This document shows positions 34,301 through 48,004 of a stretch of DNA of 64,000 nucleotides, in pieces (position 1 is the stretch's first letter; each line of letters opens with the position of its first letter). The notes under the pieces are model-generated. The model saw only the letters and a program-made list of their open reading frames with translations. It did not search any database and was not told the origin of the DNA. The DNA is taken from contig OY855903.1 of the NCBI GenBank assembly GCA_963693305.1, forward strand, positions 32,703,598-32,767,597, in the 5' to 3' direction. The position numbers were made by a program, and so were the translations under genes. This DNA comes from Meandrina meandrites (lineage: Eukaryota > Cnidaria > Anthozoa > Scleractinia > Meandrinidae).

Positions 34301-37300
34301 TTGTTTGACATGCCTAATTGCCACGTCCTATTACAAGCTTACCATCCTATGTTTGTGAGGTCACAACATGCGCCATATAAATATTCAAATTTTCTCGCTA
34401 ATCGCTATTTTAAATATTTAAGCTTCCTACAATTGGCTTCTACTGTTGTCCATTTGCAATAAAATGAATTAGAAATATTTTCGCAATGTTTAAGTTGGTT
34501 TTTATGCACTTTTTTTACGATTTGAATGATGCTTCTGGAATGTAAATTGCATAAATTGTCCCAGCTTCTGGTACATATCATGGTAAATCAGCAAATAATT
34601 ATACGACCTAATTTGATATTCCAGCAAGGTTTAAAAGAACTATTCGCGAACTGATCAGACTCAAATTAGGCCAGATTATAGTTCAAAGACTGTTCTTTCA
34701 AGGACCGGGAGCTCTTACTAAAGCGAGTAAGGGAAAGATATTTTTTCGGCTACATTCTAGAGGCGGTATCCAATTCTTGGATGTGGAAGTTTAAACTTTA
34801 GCAAGGGCCAACGGACAAAACAAAGGAACTGGATCCTGTTGGATCTGATCAGCTAAATGTAGGGATACAAGTAACTGAAAAACAGAAAAGCTGACCGTAC
34901 GGTTGGACTGAACTATTGTATTTCCAATATTTCGTTAAGCACGGCCTGACTTCTTCAGGGAATGAGCAACTGAAGAAAAAACGTTACAATTTAAGCAACA
35001 AAGACAAAAAAATAATAAGATAACAATTAAAAAAATAACCATTGGATCAAAGCCAACGGATAAACAAACGAGTCCTAATAAACAAGATAATGTGCACCTA
35101 CAAACGGTAATAGATAAAGCACATTGTATAGCATATTACATTTCTTCCCATTTGTTTATACCCTTGGCTTCAAGGGTTTCACCCCTTTCGATAAGATACG
35201 CTTCCCTAGCTTTACGTATACCGTCACGAGATGAAATGCATGATTTCTAGTGGGATAAGTTCTATGTCGCTAGGTGTATGATCGTCGGAAAGAAAATGGT
35301 CTGAAATTGCAGTAGGCCTGGAGGTGGGGATGGGTCTGTCTACTGGTCGTCGGTGTTCATTAAAACGGTCTTTGAGTCGTCTTTTAGTCTCGCCTATGTA
35401 TTGTTTGTTGCAACGTTGACAGCGTACTATGTAGATGAGGTTTTTGGAGTTACAGTCTATCTGATCAGGGATAAGTATAGTTTCCCCAGTGGCAGAAAAA
35501 GTGTAGTAAGTGCGGCCGTCGGTGTTGTAGTGGCAAGTAATGCAGTTGTTGCCGCATCTAAAGGTGCCCTTGGAGAGATTAGTTTGTGTGACAGTCCGTA
35601 ATTTCAATTTAACTCAAATGTCACTAAGGTTGTCAGTCCGTCGAAAAGCAACAAGAGGTACAAATATAAATACGTTGGTGCAACGTGGTGAAGAAGATAG
35701 AATACTAAAGTGTTTTTGTATGATAAAAGATACGGGAAGGGTTGTATGTGATGACAAGAGGAACGCGACTGGGTTAGTCGGATGTGGCCTGACTGGGTTT
35801 GAGTGTTTCGTTGCGTGTGATAGCATGAACGCGCTGGATCTCGTGTTTGAGGAATGAGCGATGTAGTAGTCATAAAGGTATTGGATAAGTTCATTCGTTC
35901 GTAATGTAAAAGTCTCGTCAGAAAAGCATATGTGTCGTAGTCTAAGGGCGAGGCTGAATGGAATGGCTTGTTTGGTGCGTAAGGGGTGACATGGAGGAAC
36001 TGATGTTTGTCTGTAGGTTTAGTATAGAGATCTGTCTCAACTATACCAAACGAGAAAAGAGATAGATGTAGATGAATGTGACAAAGTGAATTTGATAGTG
36101 GGATGAAGGTTGTTGAGGTAAGAGATGAAGTTAAGTAGGTCGTTTTCTGTGTGGGTCCATATCATGAAAATGTCTGCAATGAAACGCCACCACGTATGTG
36201 GCTGGTGTGGCGCATGCAGGAGTGCGTCTGTCTCGAATTTAACGAGGAATAGATTCGCACACGATGGAGCCATGCGTGTTCCCATGGCTGTGCCGTGCTT
36301 TTGGATGTAATAGTTGTTGTTGACATCGAAAATGTTCATGTTGAGAATCATTCTGAGGAGGTCGCAAAGGGCCTCCGTGCGTATGGTCGACGTAGAGCGG
36401 TCGCGGGTGTCGAGGATAGGCATTTGCCGATTGTGCTAGTAAAAGTGGCATATTATGCTAGTGGCAGTGCTCGTTTTTTGCCCAAATTATGCTCAAATTA
36501 TGCTCGCTTTTCAAAATTATGCTACTTTTTTAAAAAATTATTCTGTGCACAAACTTCACAACTCACAAGACAAGTTTGAAAATGTATTTTATTAACCCTG
36601 GCCTGACGTTCTGGGCCCGGTTGTTCAAAACCTGGGTAACTTTATCCGGTGGTTAGGCCTATCTGGATGTAAGTTCACTGCACTTGACTCATTTGGCGTG
36701 GTGGCCGCCATTTTGAAACGAGCACTGGGAGAAAGACTAAGTCTGGGACCGAGACACAGACTTCCGGTTCCGTTTCATCGAATCTCAACACAACTAAAAA
36801 GCAATCGCAAAATAGGAGTGGAACCAACTGTTAATAGTAATCTATCGTTTTTAGTAGCTGAGATCTTCGTTTTCTTGAATTATTCTAAAATTGTGCTATT
36901 AAGACAAGAAAATATACGGATTATGCTAGCAGTGCTACTTTTGGAAAAAGGGCAAAAATTATGCTCAATTCCTCAGATTATGCCAAAAATTATGCTAGCA
37001 CAATCGGCAAGAGCCTAGTCGAGGAAGTGCCGACAAGCGTCAACATCGAGTGTGAAAAGTATGGTGTTACTAGGTAACTGTCCAAGCGGGTCAAGATTAA
37101 TGAGGAAATGTGTCGTATCTTTGATAAAGGATGTCGTTCTGTGAACGAGATGTGGAAGTTGCACACCTTGTGCAAATATTAATATTCTATAACCTAGTCA
37201 AAACTTAAACTCATAGAACTGCTCTCGCACGCTTCAAAAAACTGTAAAAAAACAAACTTAAACATTGCTAAAATACTTCTAATTAATTTTATTCCAAATG

Positions 37301-40300
37301 GACAGCAGTAAAAAGCTGATTTTAGGAAGTTTAAATTTTTACAATAGCGATTAGCGAGAAAATTGGAATATATATATGGGGCATGCTATGACCTCACAAA
37401 CATAGGATGGTAAGCCTGTGGTCCTATTATGATTTATGGTTTACCAATAATTTGATGGCGCGACTATCAATTGAATCAATCTGTACTGTTTTTGTGGCTC
37501 CAGATAATGTGGCTTTTTTTGAACGGGATGACATACATACATTTTTAACGGGATGACACACATGTTCTTTTCATTTTCATCAAGCAAAACTTGCCAGCCT
37601 CGTTTTAATGCTAGGTCAATCACGTGACTCTCATTAATAAAACTAAGCAATTTGCTGGGTTCAGGGCTGTCTAGCAAGTATATCTCCTGAGTAAGGCCTC
37701 CACTCCACCATACATATCGAGCCTTTTTCAATGGGTAGCTTTCCAGCCTCGATTTCATGCTAGATCTATCACGTGAGCCATGTATATTGAAATAACTGTT
37801 ATACTAGCTAGAATGTTGTTTACTTAGCATATCTGGTTAGTTTGGTTGATATTTCTCCAACTAGAAAGAAGTTATGGCCATTTAAAACTTTTCAGCCTCG
37901 TTTCCATGCTGGATCACACAGGTCATTTCTAAACATCCTATTAATACCCTCTCGGCGCTTTACAAAATTGTCAACAACATTTTTTGAGTTCCTTGTGGTC
38001 TACTAAACACTTCTAGGCCACTGGCTTGCTTTCTTCTCAAAATGCCCACGGAAATACATTAGCTCCCGGACTATACGTGCAGTTAAATGGAGAAGCTGTA
38101 ATAGAATTGAAATTCTGGCAAGAGAACCTTTGTAAATGTAATGGTATTCCCATCTGGCCTGTTAAGAGGAGGCCAACAAGAATAGTTTATTCTGATGCTT
38201 CCAGCGTGGGCTGCGGCAGTGTAATCGCTATTGAGGGAAAGGTCTTCCAGCAGAACTGGTCTGAGCAAGAAAGCAGTGAAAGTTCCACTTTCAGAGAGCT
38301 TAAGGCAGTCTCTTTGTCACTAGATGCCTTTGTTGATGAATTAAAATCGCAAACAGTGTCGTGGTTTACAGACAACCAGAATGCCAGAATGCCGGCACGG
38401 ACCAGAGGACTGGGTCCACGTAGGAGGGATTGTGGGTAGCGTTATTGGATATGTATAGTTGTTCGTTATAGATTTGAATCAGTCTAGGTCAGCACTTCGC
38501 TCATGCAACAAAATTTTTATTTTGTAAATTTTGAGATAATTTAATTTTGTCAGTTCACTATTTCCTAGTTTTCGCGTACCTCAGCCCCCAGAGTTGGCGG
38601 CACCGCAGCTGTTTTCAGCAGGTTGGGGGTATACGTTCCCTTTTATTCCACAAAGTGGTTTTGGGTTTTCGTATCCGGCGGGTGTCGTATACATTTTCTG
38701 TAGGAGCTTCGATCTTTCGTAAGGGAGAGCATTGTTTTTAAGTGTATTCTGTTAGGTTGAAGGCAGCTTTGCAATAAACTGGCTTTGAGGTCCTTGCTGA
38801 CCTACAGGCCCCTGTATCTACACTGTTGTGTATGTTTTTCTGGGTAGTGTAGGCAAAATGTGATAAATTAATGTGTCTGCCAGGTATGTGAATACCGTGA
38901 ATGATCTAATAAACGCCCGGGGCGTGTATTAAATTTTAGGGGTCCTTCGGGCGGATGTGTTAATTCCGCTTTTACGTCAATTATCAAACTTTGCCCATTG
39001 TTAGGGTTTAAACTTTCTAATACAATGAAGCTATTGTTGTCCCTCCTCAGGGATTTTCCTGTTCGGTGTCGCCAAATTGCACTCGGGTTTAATCGGATCC
39101 AGTCGGCACATTGCTGATGATGACATTTTTGTTCCTAACGGGGGCCTTCTTGGGAAAACACAGATACCGTAGACTAACTAATAAGTTTGAATAAAAAGCT
39201 AAGCGAGGCTTTAGGTTCAAAGCGCGTCGATTCGAATGTTCACAAGTTTGAATAAAAGGCTCAGCGAGGTTTTATGTTTAATTAAAAGCGCGTCGGTTCG
39301 AATGTTTACAAGTTTGAATAAAACGTTAGTGAGGTTCCGCGTTTTAAGCGTCGGTTCGAATGTTCACTGACACAAGTTTGAACAAAACTTAAGCGAGGCT
39401 TTATGTTCAAAGCGCGTCGGTTCGAATGTTCACAAGTTTGAATAAAAAGTTAAGCGAGGTTTTATGTTCAAAGCGCGTCGGTTCGGATCATGCAGTTCGA
39501 TCATGCAGTTTACAAGTTTGAATAAAAACTTAAGCGAGGCTTTATGTTCAAAGCGCGTCGGTTCGAATGTTCACAAGTTTGAATAAAAAGTTCAGCGATG
39601 TTTCATGTTTACAGCGCGTCGGTTTGAATGTTCACAAGTTTGAATAAAAAGTTCAGCGAGGTTTTATGTTTAACGCGCGTCGGTTTGAATGTTCACAAGT
39701 TTGATTTAAAGTTAAGCGTGGCGTTATGTTCAAAGCGCGTCGGTTCGAATGTTCACAAGTTTGAATAAAAAGTTCAGCGATGTTTCATGTTTACAGCGCG
39801 TCGGTTTGAATGTTCACAAGTTTGATTAAAAGTTAAGCCAGGTTTCATGTTTACAGTGCGTCGGTTCGAATGTTCACAAGTATGAATAAAAAGTTCAGCG
39901 AGGCTTCATGTTGAAAACGTTGGCTCGAATGTTCACAAGTTTGATTAAAAGTTAAGCGAGGCTTTATGTCCAATTATACCTCTTCCGTTCGAATGTGCAG
40001 AAGTTTAAATAAAAAGTTCAACGAGGTTTTATTTTTTAAGGTCGTTGGTTTGAATGTTACAAAATCTCCCCTTCCGTCCCGCCAGTTAATCTGTTGTTGC
40101 ATTAGGAAACTATTTCATTTACCCACCCCTAGAAGAGTTGATTTTGTCACCACCTAGTCATCAACGAAGATTTTGAATTTCGCGCTCGGAAATTGGCTCA
40201 GCGTCGGTTCTTTCAGACCTTTCTTCTGGCAACAAAAGACGCTCATTGCTGCAAACAAATGAAATGCCCATAAAAGGGAAGGTGAAATCGTGCCACTGAT

Positions 40301-43300
40301 CACCAAAACTGGAGGCAAAGTTTGCTCCCGGAGAAAAATAGAAAACAGGGCTTGTAAGTAGGAGACTGATCCAATCTGCGCAAATGTCGTTCATAGTTTG
40401 ATATCAATGTCTTCATCGTCATCGAGACCAACCATGATGGCATCGTTGGGCTCTTCGGTGGTTGAGGCGATTGTTGAGGTGGGGGAAGGAAGGGGTGGCG
40501 TCTATTAGACACGGGGCGTTTTACTCACCATGTGTAGATCAGAATAAGCTCTAGCAGTCCGGAATGATCCGTACAGTACGAACACAACAATAAGATGAAC
40601 AAGATAAGCACAGTATGTCAGACGGCTTAATGGCATCCAAAAACGAGCAGATAGAATCTTATTTACCAAACCTACAAAACAGAAAAACAAGCAACATAAG
40701 GATCATTTCCACCAGAAACTTTTCTATTTCCCTTGCTTCCTTTGCCTAACCAAAGAGCTTGATAGAGTCTTAATAGCGAAGATTCCTTAATTCGGTGTGC
40801 GGCAAATGCAAACTAAAGACCTGCAGACTTGCAGAATCGTGTAACCATTACTATTAATAAAAGCTAACCCTAAACTGGCTACACCCAGTGCAAGTCTCCA
40901 GGCTTTTGCTTGCATTTGTCACAAATCACCTTACTGTAAAGAAATCTACAGAAATCTGTATTACATGTACAGAGCTTTTCTTCTATCTTGCTATGGTGTT
41001 CTCACAGATGATCACGTGTTCTGAAGTCGCTTTCTCTTTTTCAAGGTAAGACAAGATGTATATTGTCGCTTCCTTTCCATATCTCTCTTGATAATTTTTT
41101 TTGTGTTTCATTTCTCCCCTTGAAACACACACGAAACAGCAGGCGAGGAATACCAAGAGTTGTCGCTAAAATATAATGTAACTAATGTCCATGTCAGTTA
41201 CAGGGTGCAATTTTCCTTGCAACTTGCAATGCATGAGCAATGATCAGGATGACGACTGAAAAACATTGCAACTTGCAGAGGGGGTATCCCACGTTCGCCA
41301 TTTTTGTTCGCAACTTGCAACATACTAGCTGAAATGCAAGCGAGAGATGCGCTCTGATTGGCTCATTTTAATAAAATTGCATTGCACGTTTGGAAGTCAC
41401 ACAGGAACTTGTCTCGCAATGTTGGGAAAATTGGAGAAAATTTCTACTTTTCTTGCAACTTGAAATGCAACATTTTCTGTTTTATTGCATTGCAGGCTGT
41501 AAAAATGGGGTGTTACACGTAAAGATTTTTGGCGACTGCCAATGCAACATTGTTGCCTTCCAAGTTGCCACTAAAATGTCTTCGCGTAACATCGCCTTAA
41601 GGATTAACTTGATCTTCCATGCCATAGAACCACAAGGTACAGATTGAACATTTGACTCACTTTTCTGTTCTTTGAAGCAAACACTACTTGGAAATCTGTT
41701 TTACTCACCTCCAAGCCCGCGCTGACAAGCAAAAATCACCCAGGCTAGTGCCAAGCTCCATGCAAAGCGCGAGAAAGTCCCGTATGTGATATTCTCTGCG
41801 CGAGAGAATGGCTGAGGATTGTTCTTTCTAAGAACTTTATATTCACCATACAATGTGGACAGGGCGAGAATTATAGCCACACACCACCCAGCCATATTGA
41901 ATAAGTATGTGTGAACCTAACAAGAGGAAAACAGTCAACAAATCAGATGGATTTAATATAGTTCTTTATAGACTTTTCTGTAAGTCTTTACACACACCAC
42001 TAAGGCCCCGTCCACACTTATCTGGAGTAAACGGAGTTTTCGCCCCGAAAACGGATAAAATGTTGTCCGTCCATACTATCGTTTTCATATCGTTCGTATC
42101 AATATTTTCACCGTCCACACTAATCCGGATAAATTTGAAAACGAAACGCAGTATCGGCCTAGATGAATGGAATAGCATGCGCACATTATTACCACAGCCC
42201 GCACTAAATTCAAATTAGGGAATTTATAATCTTATTGTCGACGCCGAGGATAACGTCGTCGATTACTTAAGAACCTCGCGATAATCCATAGATTTCAGAG
42301 TTATCCTCAGCTGAATATATTTAAAGAAGAAAGTCCAAATTTCACAGAATGCAATTTAATGATTTCACGTTGCTCATAAAACCGCAAAAGAATTGGGCCA
42401 AGGTTTATTACTCAAGTGCAGTGCTATTGTACTGCTATTTAAACCGAAAGGAGAGATCACATGCCCATGTATTTGACGTCAGCGTTTTCAAAAAGCTCCA
42501 TGTTCGGCCGTCCACACTACACCGTCCACACTACACCACTTAGCCGGCGTTTTTATATTTCTCCACTTTAGAGACCGTTTTCGAAAAGCTCCGTTTTTGG
42601 TGACCGAATTGAAAATGCAGCTTTAGTGTGTAGTGTGTCCACACTACACCACTACACCGTCCACACTACACCACTTAGCCGGCGTTTTTATATTTCTCCA
42701 CTTTAGAGACCGTTTTCGAAAAGCTCCGTTTTTGGTGACCGAATTGAAAATGCAGCTTTAGTGTGTAGTGTGTCCACACTACACCACTACACCGTCCACA
42801 CTACACCACTTAGCCGGCGTTTTTATATTTCTCCACTTTAGAGACCGTTTTCGAAAAGCTCCGTTTTTGGTGACCGAATTGAAAATGCAGCTTTAGTGTG
42901 GACGGTTGGCCAAACCGGAGAAAAAAAGATACGTTTTCAAATTTATCCGGATTAGTGTGGACGGGGCCTAAGACTACCGCATAAAGGCATGCATATTTAA
43001 CAATTATCCTGCGAAATGGCCTGATACTTAGCTGACGAGGCCGTACGCCGAGTTGGCTAAAATCTGACGATATTCTGCAAGATTGAGCAGGATTATTGTT
43101 TTACAGTTAAAAAAATACTGTGGTTACGCAGCGCTTTGCGATAGTTCGCAACACAACTTAAGGTGTTTCCAGGGAATTGCATTGCGCATCCTTGCTGCGC
43201 ACGATTTTTCGCGTCATTTAGCACGCGCACGAGCGCTCGCGCACACAACATTACGGCATTTCCTTCAGGTTAAGCTTAGCAGGGAAATAAATGGTTATTT

Positions 43301-46300
43301 TCTTCTAAACAAGCACGGTGACCCCCATTTTTTAATGCATCAACTTAAATGACATAGGGTTGACTACAATATATCGCGATTTAAAGAAAAGTTGATTATT
43401 CTACTTTGAGATATTTTTATTTGAATACTTTAAAAAGCACGTATTTTGGTAGTGCTGCTTACGTGCGCACGCAGCAAAATCTCTAATTTCTTTTATAATC
43501 TTAATTCCAGTTCAATTAAAATAGTTTGTTATGTAAGATTAAAGTCTATTTTGTATAACTGCTTCGATATTTTAATGCAAGAAATGATTTTTTCTAGAAA
43601 TGATAGTTCGCTTTTCGGATTACTAGGATTTTTCACGATACGGACCTCCCAGCCGGTAAATAAACGGTTCATTATTTAAAGGGATGACCGGGTCGGATAA
43701 TCGAAAATGACTTTTCGTTTTTTTCCTAATGCCCGTTGTAGTATCATGCCAGGATTTCTTAGCCCGTCCTGACTTGTTTTAAATTTTTCAAAGCCCAGTC
43801 AATGGAAATTATACTAGAGTTGACACAAAATTATGACATGGTAATGCTATGAAAGCTGTTTGATGAACACATTGTGCAGATTTGTTAATAAACTTTTTCT
43901 GGCAATTGGTTCACAACACAACACTACATTAATATCTTATAAAATAGATTTTGGTAGGAAACAGCAATTGAAAAGTGTGTACAAAATGCCATGATAGAGA
44001 TTATGTTTGTGACAAACTTGATGTTTTGATGCAAAACTCGATGTATTCACTCGATGTATTTATTTAAGCTGCAGTTGTAAAAGATTGTTGATGACTCTAT
44101 ATTTCCTCTCCACATTATGCATTAATTTGCATACAAACTTTTTTCCAAATATGGGCATAGTTTTTTCACAGTCAAGAATGTCAACAAATGTTCATTTCAG
44201 AGGAAATTGGTAACGTGTTATTAAGATGTATAGTAAAACCCAGATTAACGAGGCGCGTACCGCCGAGTTGGCTATAACGATCTCATATCCAACAAGCATG
44301 AGTGGAATATTATTTTTTAAAAGCGCCCAAAAGAATTGCAATATCTGAGCTCCCCAGCTGTTTTCGTTCACACGTATCGGCTACGATATTTGTGGTCAAT
44401 GGTATATGAGCTCACATACCATTGCCTGTTAGCCAATCAAAACTCAGGAATTGTTATGTACGGATAATGGATATGGGCATCACGCGAACTTGTTGAATAA
44501 TGACTAAAAATATCACCAGTAAGTGTGGGGAGACATCAACTTCAAGCGACTATAAAAACAAACACAATTTTGGCATTGCTATGACACAGACCTTTGGGAT
44601 GACAAAATGGTGTTACCTTGGTTGGTAGCTTCCAGTCCTTTGCATGAACAAGTAAGTATCCCAACACCATACCAACAAGATACGGTGCAATGCGACAATA
44701 CGGCTTGACATATGTGAGCGAGCCAGAATCAATACCAGCGGCCCTGGAACAAAATAACACAAAAGCTCTCTCAAGATGATATTTACTACATTAAATTGAA
44801 ATAACATTTGTGACCTTACTGATGTGATTTTTGTACCAGTCAATGTAACAACACCCCTCCCCCCCCCCGCCCCCCAACCCAACCCGGGAATAGCAGGCAG
44901 TTAGAAACAAATTCCCTCGACTTAAATGTACCTTACTTACCCTTCAGCTTGAGCTGCAGCACTGCGGTCAACAGCAGCGAGGTCATAATGAGCATAAATG
45001 ATAGCTGTCGTAATGAAACTGATACTTGCCAACACACCAACTATTACAAGCAGTCCTCGCAAACGAAACCTACAAACAGAAAACAAGTCAATATCACAAG
45101 CAAGAACAAGCTAAATATTCTCTTATAAACGGAAGATTAAATAACCGTTAAACAAATGGGAACAAACACTATATTACACAAAGATCGGCAAGAGAACGAA
45201 CAAATGTAAACAACATAAGCAACGAAAACAATAACTGAAGTAATGTTAAAAGAAAAACGTTCATTTTTTTTTTATTCGAAATTCACCAAACTCTTGAGTG
45301 CTTTAAAACAAAATTTTCAAAAACGACTAACTTAAAGCTGGATCTGTTTGACCGAAGGGTAATTTGACGCTTTTTAAAAAACAGAAAATACCTTAAGTTG
45401 TTAATTATTCAATCTGTTTTCTCAAACTTTAAGTTACATTTTACGTTTCAGGTTCAGACTAACTTTTCAATACATTTCTACTACTTCTGACAAGATCGAT
45501 TACAGTATGGAGCCCAGTTCTCGGCCATAAAAGGCATAAACTTGTTTTTTGCCTTACCTCAAAAACCGCAGGAATTTGAAATTTCGCCCATAACTAGCTT
45601 CAGCATATTTTAGTTTACATGTGTGAAGTTATCGACTGCTCAACACTGTTTCTGTCCGTTTTCGGGTCCAGTTCTCGGCCACAAAACGAGTGTGTGTAAT
45701 TTTCTATATTAAAGAAGGTTAAGTTTTAAAACTTATTTTTATTATTACGATCACAAATTATGTTAAAGGGGCTTTGTTTTACTTTAGAAAAGAAAGTTTG
45801 AAACTGTCTGATAATAATCATTTGTATTTTCATATCACGCTACTCGAATTGTTTCTGTTACATGTGCGTCACAGTGTGACTTTTACTTACAGATTGCATA
45901 GACAATAGATCATGTACAGAGCAACTTAGAATAACTATGAGCTAGATTTAGGACATTCATTAGAATAGGGTACAGCGAGCCAGGAATCAACCGTAGTATT
46001 ATTATACTTTACTCCTCGGAATGTACAAGCCATTGATGTAAAACTTTAATCCAGAACGGAATACCTACTGAGAGTGCAACATTGTGAACGAGATTTTGAG
46101 AAAAATAAACGAAACTATTGGAAAGATACAGTCCTCGTGATTGAGAACTAGCGCCGGGAGAAGTTCCCATACAGAAACATGTGTTACGTACCTGAGTGCA
46201 GTGAAAAGGTCTTAGAAGAGTTGGGCCTTTTAAACAGTGGTCAAGCCAGGGCTCGGAGTTTAAGTTCATCTTTATTGTCAAAATACTTCAGTTGTTCTTG

Positions 46301-47971
46301 TAATCTGGCCACAGCAGATAAAAGTTTTAAAAAATTTCTGTTCCTTGGTGATTTGCGAGCAGCGTGGCCGAGAGCAAAAGTCGCAAGGAAATATGATGGA
46401 GTGAATTTTGGCCGAAAAATACAAGCGTGTAACAAAACGTTTACTCTAAGAGAAAGCAAGATCATTCTGCACTCCACATGCCAAATATCGACTCTTTTGG
46501 TAAGTGTTTACGGACAAAATACAAATTTAAGTAAAACCATGAATTTTAAGGAGCCGTAAACAAACATGTTTTAGGAAAAATAAATTCACTTAGCTTTGCT
46601 TCAACTCAACGTGTGAACGTCCTGCAGCAAGTGGAAGGACAAGACTTAAGATCTTTGGGTAAAAGTACTGTTCCTAAAATTCATTTGTAGCAACAACAAA
46701 AAAAACGCATTGAACATAAAGTGGCCGAGAACTGGACCTGGCCAAGAACTAGCTGGGCCCCATACTGTACTTATGTTTTGGAATCATAAAATGCCTACAT
46801 GTACCTGTACGCTGTGAAGAGAATGGCTGGAGCAATGATGTAGAACTGCATGTCATTAGCTAGGTACCAGGCCCAGCCCATACACTGTAGAGAACGTATA
46901 GTGACAATTATTATAATGTACAATTTACATGAAATTGCATATACAACTGTATACAATTAATTATACAAATATTACAAAAATACACAATTTTTAATACAAA
47001 AAAAGCAGTTATGAAACAATAAAGTTACTGTTAAAAGAGGATTTATCATATTCAGTTATCGTGATGTTTATTCATCTTCAGCACATTTTGGCCCCTTGAA
47101 AATGTATTTAGTAGTCGTTTTTAGTTTGACAACATGAATCATCTCAACCATATTTATGTCTCAACATAAGTTGTTTCTTCTTTGCATCTACAAAAAGGGT
47201 CCAAAGAAGAAGATTTGCAGGAATCAAAAAACAGCGCAGTAACTGATCAATAATAATCAATAATTGCTTATTTAACACTCTCTAGCTGACTTGTGATGTA
47301 ACCACTTTCGGGATAAAGGTTTTTATTCCCCTTAATCTTGCCACACATTCTTTCTCCCTCTCTTTTTGGCAGTTTTTCGGTTCAATTTTTCTCCTCAGTT
47401 TCTTGTGTGATCAAGCAAGATTTATTAGAGACTGTCAGTGGCTGAATATATCTTTTGCTTTAAAAAAAGTGATAAATCTCACCGATGCTCCAAATTTAGT
47501 GGGATAAAAATTGTTGATATACAGCAGGTTTGTCCACCAGTATTTACTACAGTGTGTTTCTGTTTGTACTGCAAACCACAAAGGACCCTCGCCAAGAAAT
47601 CCCGTCATTTTGTGCCAAAAGAGTAACACAAACATGTAAGCTGGGGTTAACCTGTTAATTAATTTAAAACATATCAGGTTATTAAAGATGATATAATTTT
47701 TGATTTGGGCACGCCGCAGGGTCAAAAAATGATAAATATTGGGCATCAAATGCTTTGTTAGAATTTAGAAAACAGTCCTAAGAAAATATGCGTGCTTAAT
47801 TTTTTAAAAATCGTGTTTCTATAACGCGATAGAAACACATAACTAGCACGAGCTGTTAACGTGATGATGGCGCAAGCAAAGAGAATTTACATTTTGATAG
47901 TGAAAGTTACCAAGTTGTTTTTGTTTTTTTCGTCGCGGTGTTTTCTAAAAGAAAAAGAAAACATGTTTTTT

Positions 47972-48004
<33 letters not shown>

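Larger units (their letters stand above)
34770..37180 (-). mobile_element. Penelope-like element, degenerate
   Basis: On the minus strand: RT motif region (37160-37014), an inserted small element (36424-37013), the rest of RT (36423-36037), a linker with frameshifts, and a GIY-YIG endonuclease (35607-35224). Downstream (34930-34960) is a CTGAAGA...GAAA motif typical of Penelope terminal regions. Ends are approximate. Confidence 0.75.
33478..38059. mobile_element. Long-TIR DNA element inserted in the DIRS element
   Basis: Arms of about 1.0 kb (33478-34497) and 0.8 kb (37257-38059) are diverged reverse complements, starting TGGGCATTTTGAGAAG. TAGCTCCCG flanks it at 33469-33477 and 38060-38068, a 9-bp target duplication of the size made by Mutator-type transposases. 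There is no transposase gene; the interior is mostly a Penelope-like element. The right end has about a dozen extra bases, so exact termini are uncertain. Confidence 0.75.
31413..38518 (+). mobile_element. DIRS/Ngaro-type retrotransposon, split and truncated
   Basis: A 128-bp direct repeat bounds the element (31413-31540 and 38391-38518, two differences seen; starts GCCGGCACGGACCAGAGG). Inside are a gag-like ORF with a zinc knuckle, a DIRS-type reverse transcriptase and the start of RNase H. The expected tyrosine recombinase is missing: the terminal repeat follows the RNase H segment directly, so an internal deletion is likely. A 4.6-kb element (33478-38059) separates RT from RNase H. Lies in intron 14 of gene B, opposite strand. 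Confidence 0.78.

Noticed and set aside
39181..40050. Regularly spaced repeats resembling a CRISPR array
   Set aside because: The whole ~60-bp unit repeats, without unique spacers, in an animal intron; it is a satellite.
46179..46559. Host gene of 126 codons
   Set aside because: It lies wholly inside a TA-flanked inverted-repeat element and has no recognised domain or splice context.
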